A stretch of DNA of 64,000 bases, taken from Lineus longissimus (Eukaryota; Nemertea; Pilidiophora; Heteronemertea; Lineidae). Numbering within the stretch: position 1 is the stretch's first letter; each line of letters opens with the position of its first letter. Below, in pieces: positions 49,237 to 62,300 of the stretch. Location of the stretch: the NCBI RefSeq assembly GCF_910592395.1, contig NC_088323.1, positions 4,340,001 through 4,404,000 on the forward strand, written 5' to 3'. The translations under genes were made by a program, and so were the position numbers. The notes beneath the pieces are model-generated. The model was given only the letters and a program-made list of their open reading frames with translations. It was not told the DNA's origin and ran no database searches.

Positions 49237-52200
49237 TCACATTTTTGAATATTCATTCTTCTTCGTGATTGGCGAGATGGCAAAACAAGCGCCATCTTTT
49301 ATCATCAGTGGGAAATCCTTCCAGAAGGTCCAATTCGGAATTCTCTCGGCGCCCTCGGCGCCTACTTTGAATGTCATATATAGGACGCCACCGACAATGT
49401 AGAAGACGATCACGACTAGTAATCTGGAATTAAAAAGAAAAAAGAACGAGAGAGTATCATCAAAGGAAGAGAAAGTATCATAAAAAATGTATAAGGACAG
49501 GAATTTTTAAACTATAAAAAAGACTTTATAAACGCTATGTATCTTGGCATCAAAGGGTTTCGGTTCCTTGAACTCCTGAAAATGATGGGCGCTGTGTGAT
49601 TAAATTTCCTGAAATGTACGAGAGTACGAGAAATAAATAAATAATTTTTTTTTAAAAGTGTACTGCGGCGATATTTTCCTAGTATCAATTTGGTCCTCGC
49701 AGCATGCTTAAGTACCAGGGAGGCGAAGACCCTGCAGGGTCATGGGGTAGCTGCTGCTGATGATAACTACCAACTTACACAATACAAAGAATAGTTCCAA
49801 CGCTGATAATCCCGGATCCGGGCGCACCTCCCTGCCAGCATGCATGCGGTGTACTTAAAATATATACCTGAAATCATAAATTGAAAAAGCTTTTCAGTTC
49901 ATGCTGAAATAGAAATCAAATCATTTCACAAAAGTAATGACAAAACTTGTATGGGCTGTGTAAAAAGTACTTCCTGCTCCTACTCCTCGCCTCGCCAGTC
50001 GTCGCTCAATAATTGAAATGGTACCTATTTCGGCTAGAGCTCTGGCCAATAGCATTCTGCGAAGTTACTATTTATAGCTCACAAGGTCATTTGCATAAGA
50101 TATTGATGACGTTTTAGTCACGTGACAGTCGGACATCGACACTTATTTCTACGCATTTGAGCTTATTTCAAGATCAATTATCTTTGACCCTGCATTGTTT
50201 TTAGCATAAATGATACCATAGAGTCAGAGAGAGAAATATTCAGAACAATTATGTAGTATTTCCAACACTCGGACATGAGCTAGATTGAATCTAACTGCCC
50301 TAGTTAGAAAGCCTGAATCCATTACGAAACCGCATGTTTGTTCGACATTGCCTGTATTTCAGCGATGGGGAAATAGAGGGCAGCAGCTGCAGTGACCTCA
50401 TCATCGCGGAATGCTATTTCACGCAATCTCCATTCACAAATATACTGTGGCACCGCGTGACGGAGGTGCTTGGACAAGTAAAAACCAGAAGGCCGGAAGG
50501 ACCAGAAGGACCACTTACATATTTCGACGTGCCGGCATTAGTGCCCGTGATCTCGCCCTTTACCTCAAAACCCTCACCGTCTGCGCACTTCAAAGTCACC
50601 CACGTTTCCCTGTAACAAAATGACTCATTTTCAGCAATACATTTTTAAGTTGGCAAATCGGTCTGATCACACACCCACCGGCTAGGGGTAGTTAGTACAA
50701 ACCTGGACGCAGATTTTAGACCCTGGACGCAGTTTTGCATCATGGGATTGCATCACCTGCATTCAAAAATTTCGATTACAGTGGGCCTTATCGAATTGAC
50801 GAAACGGACTGGACTGGAACGGTTTGGGACCTTCAGTAGCGGGATCGATTATCAGGTGGCCCGCAGGAATGGTGGTGAGGCTGACCTTAGGGCATTTATC
50901 ACAGAGTGGAACCGAAGAATCCAGCTGTTGACCTCCATGTCCCATCGGACTTGACCCGAACGGAACCATACACCACCAGCAAGAATGTGTACCACACTGC
51001 CAGCTCATCAACAAATAGACGTGTGCAAATATATTATCAGTAAGGCGCGTTCGGATAAGTACGGTCACATCAACCGCCCTGAAAGTTTGACGTCATAGCC
51101 ATTCCAGTCCAGTCCGTTCCGTGAAATCGATGATGCCCCGTCGGACCACCTGTGTCCCTTCGATGTCAGCGCACTAGTCTAGACGATAATTGAGGAAGTT
51201 CAACAAGGGATGGTCGTCTCATGTTACAGTGCAAGTTAAATTGAGGTCAACGCTATACTGTTCGCGCGAAATGAGGTAACCAAATCAAATAAACTCTTGA
51301 ACTGGAGGCGAGGTTCATGGAATCCAGGCAGTGCAATCCAATGATACAAAACTTATGTCCAGCGTCCAAATACATGTGTCCAGGTTAAGGCTTCAGTACA
51401 AGAATATCCCAGGACAAATCAAGCAAGACGGAGATATTTTTCACCATGTCTTCATGATGAACGCCTGGGGACAGGTTAAAACTTGATGTTCGGGCAAATC
51501 CGCGACAACCACCAGTTCGGCGCAACCGCGGGGTCCTAGAGAAACGGCACCACATTTCCGAGGGTATCCAGTTTTTCGAGGTAGGATTCGGAAAGGGATG
51601 ACAATTCAAGAGGTCCTTCCTCGAAAAAAAGGAATATTCCGGGATATATGATGCTGATTCTCGATGGTGGGTTTGCGCGGATGTTCCGATAGGTGGTGCC
51701 CTGCAAAAGTGCAGGCCGATTAATACCTTATCGTTGAAGACATATCTGGATCCGCAGCATATTTGAGTTTGATCTCGCCTATGGCAAGCCAAAGCGGAAT
51801 TTATTCAAGACCGTGGAATTACTATTCAAGAAGTTAAATATATGTTCAAGACCAAAATATGTTCAATCCTGAATCAAATATTGTCAACCTTGAATCAAAT
51901 ATTGTCAACCTTGAATCAAATATTGTCAACCTTGAACAAAATATATTCAACCTTGAACAAAATATATTCAAGACTCACGTGACCATATTCAAGACGCACG
52001 TGACCACAAAAATTGATGACGTAGTTGCTCATGTTTTGATGCTTTACGGACTTTCCCGAACCCGCGTCCGGACTTTCCCGAACCCATGGTACTTGTGTTG
52101 CGTTTCGGAGCTCGAATTGTTCGCACGAGGTTTTGACACATGGTTGTACACGTACCTAGCCGCCTACACCTGACATGTACTGTAATCCTACACATCATGA

Positions 52201-53394
52201 CATGGATGCCGAGTGAATGTCAGAGTCGATACATGTTTCACAGACATATCAGGCAAATTATAGGTTCAAAATGCGCAATGCCTGTCGTGAAACAGAACGC
52301 ATCGGAAGTACCACAGATTCTACGCTCTACGTCATCAATTTTGTGGTCACGTGCGTCTTGAATATGGTCACGTGAGTCTTGAATATATTTTGTTCAAGGT
52401 TGAATATATTTTGTTCAAGGTTGGACATATTTTATTCAAGGTTGAACATATTTTATTCAAGGTTGAACATATTTTATTCAAGGTTGAAAACATTTGATTC
52501 AAGGTTGAACATATTTTAGTCTTGAACATATATTTCCTTCTTGAACTTATATTTAACTTCTTGAATGGTAATTCTAAAGTCTTGAATAAATTCCGCTTTG
52601 GCTTGCCATACTCGCCATTCTCATCCATAAACTTGGCGCTGGCTGACATTCCTAAGCTATACTGATCAGTTTTTCCCTTCGCTTTCTGACATGACTAAAA
52701 AGAGCAGAGAAAATGAGGGATATTAACAGAAATACTTCTTTTCACTCTACCCATAAAACCATAAATTGGTAACTCCATAAATGTACAACTCTATTGTTTT
52801 ACTTTCGACGACCAGGATGCCAGGTCTTCAGGTGAGATGATCAGTGACGTTTGTTCGCCAGTTAAAAGGTGACTAAAGAAAGGAACGCGGTAGACGGCCA
52901 GATTATATAAAGAGGTATCAGTGTCTCTTACCGCAACGTTATTGCAGTTTCCCCCGACAGTTCCATCCTCGTTGAAGTCGAAGCAAGGTTTGTAAGAATA
53001 AACATATTCCGTTGAACTTCCGGTCGGTTCAATGTCCTTCTTCCTGTTAAAACAAACTTGAAAAGTTAACCCGGGGTGGTGCTATTTATTTGGGCCAAAA
53101 CCGAGGCGCCTTGGGCGAATAGTTTGGTTTCGAGTGATCAATTTTTACGAGTACGTATACGCTAAAATTAGTGAGAAATATGGTATCGTTTCGGTTCCGT
53201 TTTTCTGATACATACCATGGCAGATCGTTGTCCTCCAAACCAGATATTTTGCTCAGGTCTATTATCCCGCCGTTGTTGAATGTACACTTACATGCTCCTT
53301 CTTGTGTACACTTTGCTGGAGTTGGGTCCCCAGCAGCCAATGAGAAAAGCGTCGTCATGGTGACAAAGAGCCAGATGTATACAGATGCGGCCAT
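49237..53394 (-). CDS. M6PR: CD-MPR-like receptor, copy 3, exon 3 split by an inserted element (6 exons)
   Basis: Exons are 53394-53216, 53043-52932, 52694-51727, 50609-50519, 49867-49779 and 49423-49237; phases match copies 1 and 2. Exon 1 encodes a signal peptide and CTQEGACKCTF. Exon 2 has YVYSYKPC. Exon 4 has TLKC, exon 5 STPHAC and exon 6 the transmembrane helix (LLVVIVFYIVGGVLY) and IPNWTFWKDFP tail, ending NEYSKM, a YxxPhi signal. Exon 3 starts SCQKAKGK and ends MSSTIR, but an 831-bp element (51780-52610) sits between the codons for NGE and IKLKY, adding stops. Without the element and one 6-bp target duplicate, the exon would be 131 nt and in frame. The allele shown is therefore probably damaged unless the element is removed by splicing; the obvious junction sites do not keep frame. 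Confidence 0.85.
50790..51125. repeat. Inverted repeat in intron 3 of CD-MPR-like copy 3
   Basis: ACGGACTGGACTGGAACGG near 50802 pairs with CCATTCCAGTCCAGTCCG near 51098; arms of about 32 bp lie some 270 bp apart. It may be a foldback element. A minus-strand open frame inside it looked like a receptor exon at first, but the true exon 3 lies elsewhere. Confidence 0.5.
51780..52610. mobile_element. 831-bp inverted-repeat element inserted in a coding exon
   Basis: The ends are TATGGCAAGCCAAAGCGG and its exact reverse complement. Both arms extend inward for about 240 bp, are similar but not identical, and contain tandem units of about 21 bp based on CAACCTTGAATAAAATATGTT-like sequence. Flanks show a 6-bp direct repeat CTCGCC at 51774-51779 and 52611-52616, read as the target-site duplication. 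No transposase frame is seen, so it is non-autonomous. It interrupts exon 3 of CD-MPR-like copy 3. Confidence 0.9.
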
Positions 53395-56318
53395 TTTGGA
53401 ATAATGACCAGTCCTGCACAACTTAAATACCACTTTTTGAACTAATCTGCGGGTTGGAAAGCTTACGCCTTGCAATAGCGGACAGCTACAATGTATTCTC
53501 CGAGGATTCAAACAATAATGACACCGGTTGATACGTTTGTGTTTGAGCCTCTTTCACATCCTTATAATCGTGAGCCACTGAGAAGGGGGTGGGAAACGAA
53601 CGACACAACCAATGTGCTGTTGACTGAATTGCATATAGAATGAATTGATGCCAATTCGGGACTAGTTCAAGTACGACGAGATCACGACTTGCCGGAGTAT
53701 TTGTTAATAACTATTTTACTCAAGGGCATATGATAGTCCTGTAGTAGACTTGAACTGTCCCCTACAGGTGATCGCGACAACACTAACCTATATCTCAAGG
53801 AGGTATATCACCTAAATCGATTAAGGACATCCGTGCATAGTCAATTTGGACGAATTGATAAAATCTGTCCCTCGTGGGTTGGGTTTGATCTAATTATCCG
53901 AGACCAGATAGCTATCAGGGTGGTTGTGCCATGCATTTACACTGTTCTACATCGATACAAGATACCATACTAGGCGGAGTGACCTGGGTGTGGACAACCA
54001 ATATCACCCGCCTAACACTTAGTTGGTCTAATCAATTTGCCTTATCTGCATGATAAACGCGATTTTCAAGATGAGGGGGCCAATGGTGTTGACGAATACA
54101 TACATTATTGGTACGACCGAGAAAATCCCGCTGGCTCCTGGGCGACTTTACAGTTTTGCACACCAGCTGTAAATAATATTGACCGTCGAACGTAAGGGCA
54201 AGATGAATATAGCAGTGAAAGGTATGGATACCCAAGGCCAATGTAGACATTTTGATAGTGTCAATTGGCAGCCAAAATCCTACACTTAGGGAAAGATCTC
54301 GCTACTAATGGGGTAGGAGCGCCGCAGCCACAATAGCGCTTATAAAGACCCGACGTGCGGAAAGTAGGTTGAGATTTGCTATGTTGAGGACCGGCAACCA
54401 GACGACAGCTAGAGGTAGAATGACGATATATGGATCGACTGACTGCAACCAATTGAGTTGAAATGAATCGCTCATTATGATAAGAAAGAGGCGACTAAAT
54501 TGGGAATTAATTACGGAGACGAAACCCGAGACGATTTAAGACGGCAGAAATTGACAGCCGCTTGATGCTACCACGCAGCCTTAGGCCCATGCCTTATGAT
54601 TGCATATATCGTAACTGACTACCAACGATCCCCGGCTACAGCATGTTGGAGTCACATGGCTGGAGTCGCTACCACCCTGGAATCATTTTAAGACGGCCCA
54701 AGTTTACAGCATGATGTATTAAAAAATACATTATGCTGTAACTCAGATAGGAGCCGTCTTAGGTCTCGTTAGGGAGTTTTTCCCGAATGTACGCGATGAT
54801 GACGTGCCCCATTAACAGGACGTAACATCTATTTTAAAATGCGTTTCCAAAGTGATTGCATGAGGACAACCCATTTGTGTCGTATATTACTGGAAACGCC
54901 CGATTCCCCTGATTCTGCAGGATGTTAAATCGGGCATTTTATTTCTTTAAATAAATCATAAGCGTCGCATTTGCTCCTAGCTCTTTTCACCATCCCAAAT
55001 GGCAATATTGCCAACAGGGTCGGACAATCACGGAAAACCCGAAATATTATACATTTCTCCCTGAATAATTCTTACATTGACCATTCTCCCATGAAAGACA
55101 GTTGCTTACGCTACACAACTGAACTTTTGAGATATGTTGAATTTTGCACAAATCAGCGAAAAGCGCACCAACTGGCACTGGAAGGCATTTCTACACGGGG
55201 CCGATGCACATTCCAAGTTCAGCGTACACATACGTCGGGAAATACAGTAAAATGCATAGTTTCTTGTTAACCGCCTATTGAGTAACGTTTTAGGTTTTAG
55301 AAACTCCAAAAAATATGTCTTTGCCAAAACAACTGCTAAATCAACACTGGCGTACTGTGAGAACCAAGAAATCAATGATTTGGCTTGGCCGCGCATGAAT
55401 ACAAGAAAAACTCCTTAATGAGACTTTAGTCGAAGACACTTAATCAGCGGCCACGAATGAATTAGTTCAAAAGTTTACCTCACTACGTCAAATAAAAACA
55501 AACAATTTTCGTGTTTTTTTTGTTTATATAACCAACCTACGAACTTACTTCTTTCCTGACACTCAGTGATTTAATTTTACCATTCAGGTAGTGTGGATAC
55601 ATTCAAAGCAGTAAGTAACGTTTTCAGTGAATTTGGTGTGCTTGATGTGAGAATAAAGTGTCCAAAAATATCAACCGATTTTGGGATTGTCAGCGTATCA
55701 TGGTGTGTCAGTCATAATGTATGTAGGCCCTAGAAATGCACGGGTACACAACATGCACATGTGACATGGCCATGGCCTGTCACTAGGCCTAAGTGTCAGT
55801 GTCACCCCATGGAGGTATTATTTCATCTTAACAATACCTCTATGATCAGACTATGTACAATGATGGATGGTCATCAGGGTATTGAATGTAATCATTGCCT
55901 GCATACATGATGTACCACTACCAGTAGCACTTCTCTCTCAATTCTGGCAAATCTGTGCTCATTCAGTTGTAAATTTTGGCCATAGTTATGCGAGCTTACT
56001 TGCATATATCTACAGTACGTCAGTAGGCCTACAACTTTTATTTCAAAATGTGCTTATGTCATTACTTTTTAGTCACAGGACATAAGTAACAATGACAATG
56101 TTCAGTTCTGTGAATCTTTTTAGAGATTGCATCACTTTTCTGACTCAGATGAGTGATGTCTGATGAAAGATCTCTCACTCCAAACATAAAACTTTTCATA
56201 AAGATTCATACCGAATTTCAAATCAAAGATTTAGCGAAGGACCTCTTATTTTCCAGAGTTCTGACGTTTTTTTGACCATGTTCAATTTTCCTTCTGGATC
56301 CTGTTGGAGAAGACTGAC
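53395..56318. other. Intergenic between CD-MPR-like copy 3 and ABCB gene
   Basis: No supported coding exon in 2.9 kb. A hairpin lies at about 54688-54763: AAGACGGC pairs with GCCGTCTT on the outside, and TACAGCAT-ATGTATT with its complement on the inside around A6. The last part should hold the ABCB promoter and 5' untranslated exons. Confidence 0.45.
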
Positions 56319-59300
56319 ATGACAATTGAAGACGACATCACATTGGCAGACTACCAAAAAATGGATGAGAAGGCACCGCCAACGTATGACGATACCATGA
56401 ATGGTAACGTGAATGGTAGGTACTTGGAAAACATACTGCCACCATCAATCTTTCTTAAGGTTGCATGTCCATCTTCCATAGGCTGTTCCAATTTGAAGTT
56501 GTGCCAATGTTTCCATGTCTCCATAGTATGTTCCCTGGTACAACCAATTGAAACATCCAATAAGCCAAACAGAGGTTTATTGGTGTGTTCCGCATTGCAA
56601 GGTCGTGGAACAACGGAAAATGGACACGAAAACTGAGTATGGATATGCAGTCAAAGAGTTCAGTAATCAGGCCTCTGACTCACATGGAATTGCAAATCGT
56701 CAGCCTCGTCAAAGTTTCTATCAATATCATTAGTGCCTCTCTGCAAAGCTTAGCACAAATTCCATTGTTGTGTATTGATTCTTATTTCAACATGTTCAAA
56801 TACCAATATGATCAATTGCTGTAGAATTTATTTGTAGGTAGATATTTATGCATTATCTCAATTTAGCACATGAGTGCCTCCTAGGATTTGCCACGGCCAC
56901 ACCCTTCAACCTTTATCCATCTCAATGTCATCCCCACATGACGAATATTACATCAATGCGCTATGTTTTTGATCCACTGTGCAACCACAGCGTGTTACTG
57001 TTACACTGTGAAACTCTTATTTTGTTACATGACTTGCAGTTTTACTCTGTTCGCTTTTCAGCCTTATATTGTGTATTGATCCATTTATTACACTGACTGG
57101 TCGATAAACAATATCAACCAATAACGTCAGTTGGCTTATAAAATTTATTTTGTTTTTGTGATTTTTCATTATGAAATAGAGTGACTTCATGTTGGTGTTT
57201 ACATGTATGGTAAACCCTTAATAAATCTTCTGCATGTGAGGATTGGTCAGAGATTCTGTCAGTGCATTATTACTGATCATTGCTGTTGATGTACAGTGGA
57301 ACCTCCCTTAGCGGACACCTCTCTATTAAGGACAACCTCTCTATCAAGGACACTAGTTTTGGTCCCGAAATGGTGGTGTCCGTTCAATTTGACCTCTCTA
57401 ATCAGGACACCTCTCTATTAAGGACAGCACTTGTCAGTCCCAAGGGTGTCCTTAATAGAGAGGTTCTACTGTATATTGTATCCAATTTATTCTCTAAGTA
57501 AGGTCTCTAAATTGGGGTCATGATATCCAATTTCAAGAAAGTCTATCGCAATATTCTTGGATCGTTAGTAAGCAAGTGATGAAATTCATAAACAATTTCA
57601 AATGGCAGCAAAATCGTGCAAGCATTCACCCATCCCTTATTGACATCAACCAAATTGTAATTTTATCAATGATCTCAATGCTTAAAATAGAGATGTCCTC
57701 ATAAGGATTGACGTGGAGCTTTTTGTCAGCTGATCAAAGGAAAATTGTGTTTTGTGGAGGGGATTTTGACCATTATCACCTGGTTGGTGCACGTGTTTGA
57801 ACTTAAAAATAGGTTCATAACCGGTTGAAATGAGAGGTCTGGGTACCACACAGTGTCACTGCTTATTCCTATTTGTGCCACCAGTGAATAATCCACATGA
57901 ATTGCATACCGCAGGTTTGATAAAAGAGGCTTTCTGCTGATCTGGTCAAAAACTGTGTGTACGTCAGGCATAATGTAGGCTGTTGGTACACGTAAGCCTG
58001 CCTGGATTAAAGGGTGGGCATTCAGGCAAGACAGAGTTCATGACATGGTGTTTGGTTAACAAGCATTTGTTGGCTGTAATGAGTAAACATGCTAATGGAA
58101 TAGCGATTTTTAGCTAAAAACATTTGTCAAATATGTGGTTGTTGGTCAACTGGAACTGGTCATGCCAATACTGGCAATAGCCTACATTTTGTTGTGGGAG
58201 TCCATAGGACAGCACCAACGATTACATGTAGATGCAGAGCTCTCCAACTGAAATCAAAGCCGTCACAATCTCAGTCCAAATAAACAGTTTAAATGTCAAT
58301 CCTTGGTTATGATAAGATTGTTTGTTATGGAAACACTGGGGTGTTAGATCAGTGTCTGATATAATGGAGAGATAGCATGGTTAATGTTCACTCCCAAGCC
58401 AGGCCCTGCATAACAAAATAACTGTTTCAGCTCCAGTGACGCACTCACAGCCCAAAAAGATCACGATTTTTCTTGCAGAAAGGGATATGCAGAGGTCTTC
58501 CATGTCGCACTACATTTTCCGGCAGAGCTTTTTCTGAGTTACAAAGTAAAAAATTTGCTGTCCGGAGAATTTATTGATTGGCCATGGTGGTCAAGATGGT
58601 GATCGAAATTAGACGTTAAACACAGAATCAGTGCACTTAGCCTTCATTTACATTTGACCAGTCATTGTGATGAGTAACAGCTATTTTAAAATTGAAGTTG
58701 ATAAGCAGTAAAATTATATCATTATCAGCTCGTGATAGATTGACATGCATGCAATTTTAAAGGAACATCATCCATTCATGCCATTTCACTGATTTCATCC
58801 GAATTTTGAAGATTATGACATCTAGTAATAAAGTTGCTGTGCAGGTGGAATATGCTAGCGTGCCTGTTGTTGGTAAGTTATAACTGTCCTGAAAATAGAG
58901 CATGTAGAGGGGGGGGGGGACATTAAAGTAGACTAGACGCCTTTGACAGCTGAACCAGTTTTCCTGTCCATTCAATCCTTAAGCACCTCAGGTAAATGTT
59001 CTCACAGTGCAAGTCAATGAATAATTGTAGAAGGTTACCCCTCAGCAGCAATTTCTTCTCTGGCGATGGATTTGATGTGGTTATTTAATGTGATTCTGCC
59101 ATACTAGTTGTACCCATCCTTCTTCAACTGAATTGCACTGATTGTTAGACAGTGCTGAAAATCTATTCTCCTTAAACATGTTAATATTACATAATATGAC
59201 CGGTGCCAATCGATATTGTGCGTTACCATGGAGTATTCCTTATCAACGACAAATATTTGCCAGTTATTTATCACTGCTGCTACATTGTTCATATATGTTA

Positions 59301-62300
59301 ATGATGTTAGTGCTACTCGCTTAGTAAGTTATCACATCATTGTCTGACTCATCAGAAGAGTTCTTGCACATGCATCGTGACGGAGATGACAACTAAAGAA
59401 CATTCAAATTTGGCAGGGGAATATAAGGTTGTTCCAGGTAAAATGCAATTCTTTCCAATCCGTGCATTCTATATGAGTACATCATGTGGCATAAAAAAAG
59501 TTCAGGATTCTTTATCATGTGACATAAAAAGACATGCCAGTGTAGTCTTGTCATTGTTGGAATGATACAAGGAGGAAGAAATTTCTAACTATGCTCATGT
59601 TTGGTACTGTATGATAACAAAAACGTATACTTCCGAGCACAACAATGTCATACATTTTTGATAGTAGGCTAAACTGTACATGTACCGGTATGTTGCCAGC
59701 ACCGCTTTGGCGATTTTCAATTATCGCTAAGTCAATAAGTAGGCCCTATGTCAATAAAGTCGGCAAGTGCTTGTACTTCAAAATTGTGTAATACACACAT
59801 AAAGTTAGTCCACAATAATTTGCCAGTTTTTGTGCGTCTGTTTTACAATAGACCTTACACGTAATATCTAGGACCTGTTGTGTAAAATAGCCTTCAACCG
59901 GCTAATGGTTAAAAAGTAGAACACTTTCATGTGCTTTCGTTAAATAAAAACTGTGGAAAAAGCAATGTGCCGAAATTAATTGAATGAAAATAACAATCCA
60001 GAGCCATGGACAACAACGCAAATGTATTGTACGCGCCGGTCACCGATCCAAAGGTTGACCGCGCTCAACGTTGCTTAACTTCCACTCTGGGGCCAACGCG
60101 CCAACCACTGGGCCATAAAGGAATTCCCTCATGGCCGGCGGGTTAAGCCGTGCCATATACCTGGGGGTACTATACATCATTCCCCCCTTCGGACAGAGAT
60201 GGCTCGTCCGCGATCCTACTTAGCGCTTCATGCGTCTCAGTACCGAACTACAAATCCAGAGCTCGCATCGCGTGGGAAGGTCTGCCAGATGTATTATCTC
60301 TCCGGATTATACGTAGAGCCGGGAAAAGAGTTCAAAACGGCTTGATATCAACAGAATGATTGTCAAATCGGCTTTATTTATCGTCGATCGTTTTCGCGTA
60401 CACACCTCCGGGTCTCACAACACAGTTTCTCTTTTATGCCTCGTGGCACGGTCTCACTCCCCAGTTGAGACGACTGGGGATACCATACAGCAAAATCTTA
60501 CATTTTCAGTGATCCCCATATTTTCTGGCCGATGTAGCTGGAAGCTCAGTAGCTCCATGAATCAATAAAAATGAAATGATCTATTTTTAGGTGACGTTCC
60601 AGATAACAGAAATGGCAACGCCAAGAAAAATTATGAAAATAAGGGGTTCGATTCGAACGGAGATGTAGGGGTCGAAATCAAGGATCCTGAAAAAGATGGG
60701 AAGAAGAAGAAGAAGAAGGATGAGGAACCCCCACCGCCAGCTGTGGGGGTGTTCGCAATGGTATGTTATGGATGTTAACGTTCGTATGTACTAATTAGTG
60801 CCTTCGTAACCTGCTGCCAGCACCCAGACTTGCTCATGTTGCAAAGATTCATGGATTAAGTTGGCGCAACAGGCCGTCAAAATTATATACTTCCCTGCGA
60901 CGCCTTCAATGATATTATGACGCAAATCCTGGTGAAAACAATCTACAGCACTCGCAGAGATCAAAAGTGCAGGAAGAATGTCAGTTAATGCCTCTCCTCC
61001 ACATCGTAATGTTCAAAAGAAGATGCTGTTCCAAGTTTGTTCTCTAACTTGTCGTTTTGTTTTTCAGTTCCGATTCGGAACCTGCTTGGATTACTTCTTG
61101 ATGATCATCGGCACATTAGGAGCGATGGGCCATGGGGCGGCGCTGCCATTGGTCTTGCTTTTCTTTGGCGAAATGATCGATTCGTTTGCCGTCTACAGTC
61201 AGCTGGAGAAGATTTTGAGCACAGTTAACTTCACGCAGTATGGAACAACCAGGGAGGCAGCATCCCAAAATTACAGCATTTTGTTGTGAGGTTTTCTTCT
61301 TTTTCTTCGTCGCGTTCACTCCTAAACACTTTCCGGTTTCAGCGCCATCTGACGTAGATTTAGCAGGGAGCAAAGTAATCCTATCTCTGTCGATTCAGCA
61401 GGAGCTCTGGTCTGGGGCAAGTTATTTCCTGAGGTTCGAAAAGGGGGTGTTGGGAGCCCAAAGTGTTAAACAGTACTTGTGGAATAAGTAGTGCAACATC
61501 CTGCTGTGCCCTGTTTTTTTACATTTTACTGAAGATATTATATGCATTTTGATAGGCCTGCAACAGTAACAATGTAAACAATTTCTTTCATTCAGCCCCA
61601 TCATGTATCAGGAAGGTTTCAACAAGACGGCTGCAGACCTCTTAGCGCAGGGAAGCGCCCCGTCCACTCTCATGGACAGATTGACATATTTTGCTATTCT
61701 CTATGTCGGTAAGTGATTTCATTGAAATTTTATGGTGCGGAAGTTGTGGGCTGGGAAACCGCCCAGCCATAATGGTCAGAATTTATCAATTAACCCCTTA
61801 TCGTGGAGATTTGAAATGACCCTACCATCACCTTGAGACACTGTATTGGGATTATGCTGATGCGCTACACACATTATGAGCAGTGACCACCATGGGGCTG
61901 CGAGACTTTGACGTCGGGTTGATGGACCAACTGCTAAGACTGGAGGAGTGTTTTACTTTAACATCTTGGTATTGACAGGTCTAGGTTGTGCCGTGCTGGT
62001 CGCGGCCTACCTGCAAATCATGTGCTGGCTGACGGCTTCCGAGCGCCAGTGCTGGAAAATCCGCACTAGTTACTTCAGATCGGTGATGAAACAAGAAATC
62101 GGTTGGTTCGACCTGACAGAGACAGGACAACTTGCTACGAGGCTTTCAGAGTAAGTTGAAAATACGTGTACAATGAACGGCCAAATTTTCACTGGCATCT
62201 TATTGTTGCAAATCTTTTTAAAAATTAGATTCACAGAGAGAAAAAAATGGCGAATAAATACTTCCCACATAGGTGTGTTTTTCAATTGCGCTTATCTTTA

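Noticed and set aside
50763-51068. Cys-rich minus-strand frame first taken for exon 3 of CD-MPR-like copy 3
   Set aside because: The real exon 3 (SCQKAK...) was found at 52694-51727, and this frame has no donor in the required phase and overlaps an inverted repeat.
51859-52649. Repetitive frames with NLESNIV- and STLNKI-type repeats
   Set aside because: They are translations of the tandem 21-bp units in the two arms of the inserted element, not a protein gene.
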